From NCBI GenBank assembly GCA_040902925.1, contig JBBDWJ010000008.1:1-9734 (forward strand): a stretch of 9,734 nucleotides of DNA, in the 5' to 3' direction. The notes beneath the pieces were generated by a model. That model did no database searches, was not told the origin of the DNA, and saw nothing but the letters and a program-made list of their open reading frames with translations. Shown here piece after piece: positions 1-5,600 of this stretch. The position numbers were made by a program, and so were the translations under genes. Position 1 is the first letter of the stretch; each line of letters opens with the position of its first letter. The stretch comes from JBBDWJ01 sp040902925 (lineage in GTDB: Bacteria; Acidobacteriota; Terriglobia; Bryobacterales; UBA6623).

Positions 1-742
1 CATGCTCAAGCCGCATCTCTGGGGACGCGGATTCACCGGCGACATGCAGTTCGGCTCCGATGAAGACTTTCAAGTCTGGTGGCAGAGCTATCGGGGCTGG
101 CTGTTGCACTTTGCGCGTCTGGCCGAACTCTACGACGTCGAACTGCTGGCCCTCGGAAACGAGCTGGGCGGCTTGACGGCACACGAACAAGCCTGGCGAG
201 AACTGATTCGCGACGTTCGCCGCATCTTCGGTGGCGCTCTTACCTACGCCTCGCATTGGGATGGCGAGTTCGAGCGGGTCGCGTTCTGGGATCAGCTCGA
301 CTACATCGGCGTCAACGCCTATTTCCCACTCGCCGGGGCCGGGGAAACGCCGGCTGCCAATTCGCCAAGCATCGCGCGGACTGAATCCCGGCTGGCGGAA
401 GTCGCCGGCCGTTTCGGCAAGCCGGTGTTGTTCACCGAAGTAGGCTATTCGTCGATTGAAAGCGCGGCGGTGGAACCGTGGGCCGAGCACGCGGGAGCCC
501 TCGATCTGCAGCTCCAAGCGAGATGCTATGAAGTCATCTTCGAAAGCTTCGCGCATCAACCGTGGTTCGCCGGAAGCTACTGGTGGAAGTGGCCAAGCCA
601 CGGCCGCGGAGGCCCCTACGATCTATCGCACAGGCCAAACGGCAAGCCGGCGATGGAAGTACTGCGGCGATGGTTTCAGCGGGACGGCGCTGTTTCGGGG
701 AAAACGCCGGAAAGTCCCTCAGTAACGACAAACCCAAAGTAA
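1..742 (+). CDS. Glycoside hydrolase, GH113-like (beta-mannanase type), 5' end cut by window edge
   Basis: The visible 246 residues read as the C-terminal part of a retaining TIM-barrel glycosidase of clan GH-A. The closest resemblance I recognise is family GH113 (endo-beta-1,4-mannanases). The fragment opens inside a beta-strand (LKPHLWG, residues 2-8). The putative acid/base Glu54 lies in LALGNELGG, and the putative nucleophile Glu146 in VLFTEVGYSS. The late strand GSYWWKW (191-197) carries aromatic residues expected near the sugar subsites. The N-terminal strands of the barrel are absent, so the true start lies upstream of base 1 and the codon at base 2 is internal. After about residue 226 the tail is polar and looks disordered. 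The stop TAA is at 740-742. No signal peptide can be judged, so location is unknown. The family is inferred from motif spacing; substrate could be mannan or another beta-glycan. Confidence 0.75.
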   Translation, partial: MLKPHLWGRGFTGDMQFGSDEDFQVWWQSYRGWLLHFARLAELYDVELLALGNELGGLTAHEQAWRELIRDVRRIFGGALTYASHWDGEFERVAFWDQLDYIGVNAYFPLAGAGETPAANSPSIARTESRLAEVAGRFGKPVLFTEVGYSSIESAAVEPWAEHAGALDLQLQARCYEVIFESFAHQPWFAGSYWWKWPSHGRGGPYDLSHRPNGKPAMEVLRRWFQRDGAVSGKTPESPSVTTNPK

Positions 743-763
743 GACAACTCTGAGGCAAGTCCA

Positions 764-831
764 AGTCGCCTGCGGCGATTGTCGGGGTCTCAAACAACGC
801 CGGGCTTCGTAATCCAATGCCTGGCGAAGCC
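764..831. terminator. Possible bidirectional terminator between convergent genes
   Basis: The 90-base gap between two convergent stop codons (742 and 833) holds two inverted repeats. One is TCGCC (766-770) with GGCGA (774-778) around a 3-base loop; it can be extended by a G-U and an A-T pair to 764-780. The other is GGCTTCG (803-809) with CGAAGCC (825-831) around a 15-base loop. Neither is followed by a clear T-run on either strand. The terminator role is therefore inferred mainly from position. Confidence 0.35.
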
Positions 832-832
832 T

Positions 833-1675
833 CTAGCGCGCGGGCATGCCCATCTGGGGCATTTCGATCTTCTTAAATCCAGGCGGCACCTCGAACAACG
901 CGTCGTCAATGTCCTGCCGCGTCACCTCGGTGATCTGAAACTTCTGGTCCGGCGCGCCGTTGCGGAACGACAGCCGCTCGATGGGAACTCCCTGGAAGCC
1001 CTGTTGATTCTGTTGGTCGTCAAACCCAATCTTGAAAAGGTCCTCCGAGCCTTGGGGTACAAGGCTCTTGAACATGTCGGCCATCGCCTGGAAGACGCGC
1101 AGGTCGCCAGGCTCGACGCCGAACTGCGCGAAATCAACGGCGCAAACTTCCCAAACTTTCTGGCCGTCGCGAGTGCCTTCGTATTTGTCGCAGGTCCATT
1201 GCCGCACGGTCTGCCCGGACGCAACCTTTGTGTAGACCACGGGCGAGGCCGCCGGGCCGGCCCCGGGCATGGCCGCGCCCATCTTCTGCTTCATCATCTG
1301 CTCAACCATCTGGCGCTGCTGCGGCGGCAGGTTCTTGAGCTTCTCTTCCATCATCTGGCGCATTTGCGACATCGAGTCGCCCATGCGCTCGATATCCTGT
1401 TGCGTCATCTCGCGGTAGGTTTTGGCGCTGTAGTCGAGCACGCGCATGACCTTGGCGTCCCCCAGGAACAGGACGCCCTGCTTCTTGGCGTCCTGCTGCG
1501 TCTCGATAAAGAGACGGTCGCCCTCGACATGGATCTTCGTCGCCGACGTTGCCCCGCCTTGCACGGGGCCGTGGTTTTCGAGAATGACCAGCCCTTGAGC
1601 CGACAACGCCGAGACGGCCAATAGCACGCAACCGGGTAGGGAAAGGGAAGAAAACCTCATCATCGCTGGGATCAT
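833..1675 (-). CDS. Secreted protein of unknown function, Met/Gln-rich, DUF4412-like
   Basis: A 280-residue protein starting at ATG 1675. An AAAGGAG ribosome-binding site seven bases upstream chooses this start over a TTG nine codons earlier. Residues 1-26 form a signal peptide with a hydrophobic stretch (LPGCVLLAVSALSA) and likely cleavage at SALSA|Q, so the product should be exported. The mature part begins with beta-rich sequence (VILENHG, TKIHVEGDRLFIET). A helical segment at about 94-137 follows, holding ten Met and many Gln. A beta-rich C-terminal half carries Cys162 and Cys178, possibly a disulfide. The C-terminal phrase DALFEVPPGFKKIEMP is of a kind seen in DUF4412-type exported proteins; I assign that family by style only. 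Transcription diverges from the downstream dehydrogenase and converges on the glycosidase. No enzymatic motif is visible and I do not assign a function. Confidence 0.8.
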   Translation of the reverse strand: MIPAMMRFSSLSLPGCVLLAVSALSAQGLVILENHGPVQGGATSATKIHVEGDRLFIETQQDAKKQGVLFLGDAKVMRVLDYSAKTYREMTQQDIERMGDSMSQMRQMMEEKLKNLPPQQRQMVEQMMKQKMGAAMPGAGPAASPVVYTKVASGQTVRQWTCDKYEGTRDGQKVWEVCAVDFAQFGVEPGDLRVFQAMADMFKSLVPQGSEDLFKIGFDDQQNQQGFQGVPIERLSFRNGAPDQKFQITEVTRQDIDDALFEVPPGFKKIEMPQMGMPAR

Positions 1676-1956
1676 CAATGAGCTCCTTTGGATTTTCAGC
1701 AACGCTCGCTGTTTTGGGCGCGGCTGTAAGCGGCGGGTTCCCTTTCATCTTGGCACAACGACGGCAACAGCCTGAATGAGCGAAAAGCCGTAGGTTTGAC
1801 GCCGGGAGTTGCCTGGGCGGGAGACCCTTGCGCGCTGCGGCGACGAACCCGCCATCGGTAGCGGCCGCTCGTTTGGTTCGTGAAGGCGGGCGTACGGCGC
1901 GGGTATTGCCTTACCCAAGGCCGCTGAGCCGTCAAACCGGATAAGATCGAAAGACC
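1676..1956. promoter_or_regulatory. Divergent intergenic region, presumed to hold two promoters
   Basis: This 281-base stretch separates the starts of the minus-strand exported protein and the plus-strand dehydrogenase, so promoters for both should lie here. I see no coding sequence I would support. I found no convincing -35/-10 pair with normal spacing on either strand. The short dyad GGGTA/TACCC (1901-1905 and 1912-1916), about 40 bases upstream of the dehydrogenase start, is the only symmetric element noticed and is too weak to call an operator. Confidence 0.45.
1683..1689 (-). promoter_or_regulatory. Ribosome-binding site for the Met-rich exported protein
   Basis: Read on the minus strand, AAAGGAG lies seven bases before the ATG at 1675-1673. 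This is near-ideal Shine-Dalgarno spacing. It fixes the start at 1675 and rules out the upstream in-frame TTG at 1702, which would place this site inside the coding sequence. Confidence 0.75.
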
Positions 1957-3021
1957 GTGAAGGCTTTGGCCTGGAAACCGTCGGCTGGTGCGGTCGAGAT
2001 CCTCGACATCCCGCGGCCGCGAATCGAAAACGAAGGTCAGGTGCTGGTGCGCCTGATCGAGGGAGGCCTGTGCGGCACGGATCGCGAAATCGTGCGCAAC
2101 CGCCGCGGCAAGCTCCCCGAAGGCGCCGAGTACATGATCATGGGCCACGAAACGCTGGGCGAAGTCGTCGAGGCCGGCAAAGATGCTCACGCTCTGCGGC
2201 CCGGCGACCACGTTGCAATTGCGCCGCGACGCCCTTGCTTGCGATGCGCGCAATGCTGGCGCGGACGTCCCGACCTGTGCGAGACGGGGCTCTACCGCGA
2301 GCGTGGGATCATCGGCCTGCACGGCATGTTCGCCGAATATGTGGTCGAGAGCGCCGAGTTTGTCTTTGCGCTGCCGCCCGAGCTGCACAAGATCGGCGTG
2401 CTGATGGAGCCGGCCTCGGTGATCGCGAAAACGCTAACGCGTCTGGCGCTGGCGCGGCGCACTTTGTTCGGCGCCGAGCGCAGCCGCCGTACGCTCATCC
2501 TGGGAGCGGGGCCGATCGGCATTCTGGCGGCGCTGTTCGCCACTCTCGAAGACAGCGAAGTGCATTCGGTTTCGCTCGAGAGCGGCGATAGCCTTCCCGC
2601 AAAGCTGTTGCGCTCCGCCGGGGTCTCCTACTCGCAGCCCGCCAGCCTGGACGTTCGCGGGTTCGATTGCCTGATCGATTGCACGGGGCATCCGACGGCT
2701 TGCTTCGAGCACCTCGACCTGCTCACGCACAATGCGGTTGTCGCTTTGCTTGGAGCCGTCCCGCACGGTACGCGCCAGGAAGTCGACGTGGGTTCGTTCC
2801 TTACGAACACCATCGTCAAGAACCTGGTTTTCTTGGGCGTGGTCAACGCCGACGAAGGGTCCTGGCGGCGTGCCTCAACCCATCTGGCGGCGGTGGAGGA
2901 GCGGCATCGCGGGTTGCTAGCGTCGCTGGTGACGCACCGTTTCGGCTGGCAACAGGCTCCGCGTGCGTTTTTTGAACGCCAGACGAATGAGATCAAAGCG
3001 GTGATTGATTTTGGCCGCTAG
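1957..3021 (+). CDS. Zinc-dependent medium-chain dehydrogenase, glucose 1-dehydrogenase-like
   Basis: A 354-residue MDR-superfamily enzyme, expected to be cytoplasmic and to oxidise a sugar or polyol with NAD(P)+; D-glucose to gluconolactone is the best guess. Catalytic-zinc ligands are Cys39 (GLCGTD), His64-Glu65 (MGHETLG) and probably Glu151 (LMEPASV). The structural-zinc loop has Cys94, Cys97, Cys100 and Cys108. The Rossmann motif GAGPIG is at 183-188. Length and the LCGTDRE phrase match archaeal/bacterial glucose dehydrogenases with the Glu_dehyd_C domain. Cofactor preference cannot be read safely. The start is GTG: an in-frame TAA at 1942-1944 leaves no upstream alternative, and the ribosome site is weak. 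The PQQ dehydrogenase follows 106 bases downstream on the same strand with no obvious terminator between them, so co-transcription is possible. Other sugar, threonine or alcohol dehydrogenases of the superfamily remain possible. Confidence 0.8.
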   Translation: MKALAWKPSAGAVEILDIPRPRIENEGQVLVRLIEGGLCGTDREIVRNRRGKLPEGAEYMIMGHETLGEVVEAGKDAHALRPGDHVAIAPRRPCLRCAQCWRGRPDLCETGLYRERGIIGLHGMFAEYVVESAEFVFALPPELHKIGVLMEPASVIAKTLTRLALARRTLFGAERSRRTLILGAGPIGILAALFATLEDSEVHSVSLESGDSLPAKLLRSAGVSYSQPASLDVRGFDCLIDCTGHPTACFEHLDLLTHNAVVALLGAVPHGTRQEVDVGSFLTNTIVKNLVFLGVVNADEGSWRRASTHLAAVEERHRGLLASLVTHRFGWQQAPRAFFERQTNEIKAVIDFGR

Positions 3022-3025
3022 GGCC

Positions 3026-3085
3026 GCAAAAGGCAAAGAAGTAGACGCAAGAGGCAAGGCAAAAGGCAAGTTGCAAAAGGCAAAG
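3026..3085 (+). repeat. Four copies of a purine-rich 12-mer, GCAARAGGCAAG-like
   Basis: The gap between the two dehydrogenase genes carries GCAAAAGGCAAAG at 3026-3038, GCAAGAGGCAAG at 3047-3058, GCAAAAGGCAAG at 3059-3070 and GCAAAAGGCAAAG at 3073-3085. Copy starts are 21, 12 and 14 bases apart, so the array is imperfect. Its A/G-rich composition stands out against the GC-rich genes. It begins five bases after the upstream stop codon. It could be slippage-generated or a dispersed intergenic repeat; a role is not evident. Confidence 0.7.
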
Positions 3086-3127
3086 CCGGAAGACTAAGAC
3101 TCGCTCCGCAGTGACGGATTGGAAATC

Positions 3128-5479
3128 ATGAGAGCTCTCCACTTGGGTTTGTTGTTTCTGCCGCTGGCCGGCGCTGACGTGCTTGCTCAAAGCACTCCCC
3201 AGCACACGGCCCAGCTCATCGCCGAAGGGCGCAAACACTTCGAGACGCGCTGCGGAGGCTGTCACGGAGGCGACGGCCGGGGAGGCGAGCGCGGCCCCGA
3301 CGTGATCACCACTCGTTCAGCCCGCGGCCGCAGCGCCGATCAACTGCGCGATCTGATCCGCGACGGCTTGCCCGACGCCGGCATGCCCGGCTTTGCTCTT
3401 CCGGGCAATGAGCTGACGGCCTTGGTGACGTTCTATCGCTCGCAGACCGCCGCCGCCAGCGAGATGACTCCGCAGGGCGACCCCGAGGCGGGCGAAAAAC
3501 TGTTCTTCGGAAAAGCCAACTGTCATACCTGCCATGTGCGCGGCGGCGGAGGCCTCGTCGGCCCCGATCTTTCCGCGGTGGGCGCGAGCCGCACGATCGG
3601 CGAGCTCGAAAGCGCCCTCAAAGAGCCTGTCGCGGATATCGCTCGCGGCTACGCGCAGGTCGAGGTGAAGCTCAACGACGCCGAGCTGATCCGAGGGTTC
3701 CTGCGCAATCAAAGCGGCTTCGACGTGCAGCTTCAAACCGTCGACGGGCGCTGGCGTTCGCTTTCCCAGGATCAAATCGCCGAGTTGGCCCGCAAGCCCG
3801 GCTCGCCGATGCCGCGCTTCAACGGCGCCGACACTGATTTCGAGAATCTCATCGCCTACCTTAGCCGCCTCGACGGCAAGCCCGGTAATCCGCTGCGCGC
3901 GCGCTACGTTCGTGCGCAAAAAGAGCTTCCCGGCGCGGTCTCGTTCGAGAGCATCCGCAATCCGCGCGAGGGCGACTGGCCGACATATAACGGCCGCCTC
4001 CACGGCAATCGCCATAGCTCGCTCACCGAGATCAAGGCCTGGAACGTGGACAAGCTGGTCCCGGAGTGGATTTTCCCGATGCGTTCGCCGCGCGGTCTCG
4101 AAACGACGCCGATCGTCGTCGACGGCATCATGTACGTCACAGCGCCCAACGAGGCGCGAGCCGTGGATGCGCGCGTGGGCCGCGAGATTTGGAGCTATAG
4201 CCGTCCGCGCACTGAAGGCGTAATGGGCGACGCCGCCGCCGGCACCAATCGCGGAGCCGCCATCCTGGGCGACCGCGTTTTTATCGTCACCGACAACGCG
4301 AATCTCATCGCGCTCGACCGCCTCACCGGGCAACTTTTGTGGGAGGCCGACATGGCCGATCACCTGGATCATTACGGCGGCACGCTCGCGCCGCTGGTCG
4401 TCAACGACCTGGTCATTGCGGGGGTGGGAGGCGGCGACGAAGGCATTCGTGGTTTTCTGGCCGCTTACAAGGCCGATACGGGCGAAGAAGCATGGCGCTT
4501 CTGGACCGTGCCGCTGCCCGGCGAGCCGCTGTCGGAGACCTGGGTGGGAAGCGTACTGCCGCACGGCTGCGCCGGCACCTGGCTGACGGGCACCTACGAT
4601 CCCGACCTTGATCTGCTTTACTGGCCGACCGGCAACCCCTGCCCCGACATGAACGGCGACGAGCGAAAAGGCGACAACCTCTACAGCGACTCGATTCTGG
4701 CCATCGAGCCCGACACCGGCAAGCTGCGTTGGCATTACCAATACACACCCCACGATCTCTACGACTGGGACGCCAACCAGACGCCGATGCTGATTGACGC
4801 CGAGTTCCAAGGAAAGCCGCGCAAGCTGCTGGTTCATGCCAATCGCAACGGGTTCTTCTACGTGCTCGACCGAACCAACGGAGAAGTGCTGCTCGCAAAA
4901 CCGTTCGTCGAGAAGATGACCTGGGCCACGGGAATCGGCCCCGACGGCCGGCCGCAGAAACTGCCGGGCAAAGAGCCTACCTACGGCGGGAACGAAGTCT
5001 GCCCCTCGCTGGCGGGAGCGACGAACTGGATGTCGCCTTCCTACAGCCCCAGCACGGGGCTCGTCTATGTGCAGACCGTCGAGCAGTGCAACATCTTCAC
5101 CAAGCGCGACGAGATTTGGCAGCGCGGCAAGGGCTTTTTTGGCGGCGCATCGCGCGGGGTTCCCGGCGAACGAGCGGTGAGTTCGGTGCGCGCGATCCAG
5201 CTCACGACCGGAGAAATCATCTGGGACCGCCCCCACGGATCTCCAGGCCGCCCGTGGACGGGAGTTCTATCAACCGATGCGGGCCTGGTCTTTTACGGAG
5301 ATGGCAGCGGCACGTTCACGGCCGCCGACGCCAGCAACGGGAAACCGCTATGGCACTTTCACACCAACGATACCTGGAGAGCGTCGCCGATGACCTACAC
5401 GGCCGGAGGCAAGCAATACGTGGCGATAGCAGCGGGGTTCAACATCATCGCCTTCGCGCTGCCAAAAGAAGGACAGTAG
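3128..5479 (+). CDS. Exported PQQ-dependent dehydrogenase with two N-terminal cytochrome c domains
   Basis: A 783-residue quinohemoprotein starting at ATG 3128. An in-frame TTG at 3119 would add three residues before the signal peptide. Residues below are numbered from that TTG; subtract three for the ATG start. A signal peptide ends near VLA|QS (21-26), placing the enzyme in the periplasm. Heme domain 1 has CGGCH at 45-49 with likely axial Met89. Heme domain 2 has CHTCH at 135-139 with likely axial Met231, and resembles the 'putative heme-binding' domains of PVC bacteria. From about 285 an eight-bladed PQQ propeller follows: Glu441 (DEGIRG), Asn506 (TGNPCP), Asp549 (catalytic base), Asp551 and Arg576, with Trp488 likely stacking on PQQ. 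Asp551 matches the extra aspartate of lanthanide-dependent enzymes. The usual vicinal Cys-Cys before the NRG motif is Ala-Ala here. The substrate is probably an alcohol, sugar or aldehyde, with electrons passed to the fused hemes. Confidence 0.88.
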   Translation: MRALHLGLLFLPLAGADVLAQSTPQHTAQLIAEGRKHFETRCGGCHGGDGRGGERGPDVITTRSARGRSADQLRDLIRDGLPDAGMPGFALPGNELTALVTFYRSQTAAASEMTPQGDPEAGEKLFFGKANCHTCHVRGGGGLVGPDLSAVGASRTIGELESALKEPVADIARGYAQVEVKLNDAELIRGFLRNQSGFDVQLQTVDGRWRSLSQDQIAELARKPGSPMPRFNGADTDFENLIAYLSRLDGKPGNPLRARYVRAQKELPGAVSFESIRNPREGDWPTYNGRLHGNRHSSLTEIKAWNVDKLVPEWIFPMRSPRGLETTPIVVDGIMYVTAPNEARAVDARVGREIWSYSRPRTEGVMGDAAAGTNRGAAILGDRVFIVTDNANLIALDRLTGQLLWEADMADHLDHYGGTLAPLVVNDLVIAGVGGGDEGIRGFLAAYKADTGEEAWRFWTVPLPGEPLSETWVGSVLPHGCAGTWLTGTYDPDLDLLYWPTGNPCPDMNGDERKGDNLYSDSILAIEPDTGKLRWHYQYTPHDLYDWDANQTPMLIDAEFQGKPRKLLVHANRNGFFYVLDRTNGEVLLAKPFVEKMTWATGIGPDGRPQKLPGKEPTYGGNEVCPSLAGATNWMSPSYSPSTGLVYVQTVEQCNIFTKRDEIWQRGKGFFGGASRGVPGERAVSSVRAIQLTTGEIIWDRPHGSPGRPWTGVLSTDAGLVFYGDGSGTFTAADASNGKPLWHFHTNDTWRASPMTYTAGGKQYVAIAAGFNIIAFALPKEGQ

Positions 5480-5513
5480 GACAGGCGCCCCCGCCAGGCG
5501 CCCCCGCCTGTCC
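5479..5513. terminator. Strong GC hairpin at the end of the PQQ dehydrogenase gene
   Basis: GGACAGGCG (5479-5487) is a perfect 9-bp inverted repeat with CGCCTGTCC (5505-5513), around a 17-base GC-rich loop. The left arm begins on the last base of the TAG stop codon (5477-5479). The minus-strand permease gene ends at 5601, so the position suits a transcription terminator for convergent genes. There is no T-run after the hairpin, so intrinsic termination is uncertain and a dispersed palindromic element is the alternative. Confidence 0.5.
5483..5508 (+). repeat. Perfect 13-bp tandem duplication inside the hairpin
   Basis: AGGCGCCCCCGCC occurs at 5483-5495 and again, with no gap or mismatch, at 5496-5508. 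The first copy forms the left arm of the hairpin. The second lies in its loop and right arm. One unit plus flanks would already make a compact palindrome, so the second copy looks like a slippage duplication of a palindromic element. Confidence 0.7.
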
Positions 5514-5555
5514 GGTCCGTGCCGGAGCGCGGCGAGACCGCAGCAGTGGCGGGAC

Positions 5556-5579
5556 TGCAGCCGTATCGAGACGGCTGCA
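5556..5579. terminator. Second hairpin in the convergent gap
   Basis: TGCAGCCGT (5556-5564) pairs perfectly with ACGGCTGCA (5571-5579) around the 6-base loop ATCGAG. It lies 22 bases beyond the stop codon of the minus-strand permease gene, whose transcription runs into it. A smaller dyad, GCAGT/ACTGC (5543-5547 and 5554-5558), overlaps its left arm. No clear T-run follows on the minus strand. A terminator or a dispersed palindromic repeat are both plausible. Confidence 0.45.
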
Positions 5580-5600
5580 ATAGTTTGCATCAGGGCGGCG

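Noticed and set aside
743..832. A small RNA or tRNA in the convergent gap
   Set aside because: No cloverleaf, anticodon arm or T-loop could be drawn. Only two short hairpins are seen, better explained as termination signals.
779..1624. A 281-codon plus-strand frame opposite the Met-rich exported protein
   Set aside because: It is His/Leu/Arg-rich with no domain. The minus-strand frame has an ideal ribosome site, a signal peptide and a coherent exported-protein composition.
1676..1702. Upstream TTG start for the exported protein
   Set aside because: It would put the strong AAAGGAG site inside the gene and add a polar stretch before the signal peptide. The ATG at 1675 has ideal spacing.
1901..1916. 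Dyad GGGTA-N6-TACCC upstream of the sugar dehydrogenase as an operator
   Set aside because: Five-base arms are easily found by chance in 281 bases, and there is no second copy or regulator gene nearby to support it.
3026..3085. The short repeats here and at 8215-8253 as a CRISPR array
   Set aside because: Units of 8 to 13 bases are far too short, there are no unique spacers of regular length, and no cas gene is present.
3119..3127. TTG start for the PQQ dehydrogenase
   Set aside because: It adds only three residues before the signal peptide, and the ATG at 3128 is the more usual codon. The ribosome sites for both are weak, so this stays a preference rather than proof.
3317..5236. A 639-codon open frame antisense to the PQQ dehydrogenase
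   Set aside because: Its translation is Arg/Ala/Gly/Val-rich with no recognisable domain, as expected opposite a GC-rich gene with strong third-position bias. The sense frame has a signal peptide, heme motifs and the full propeller.
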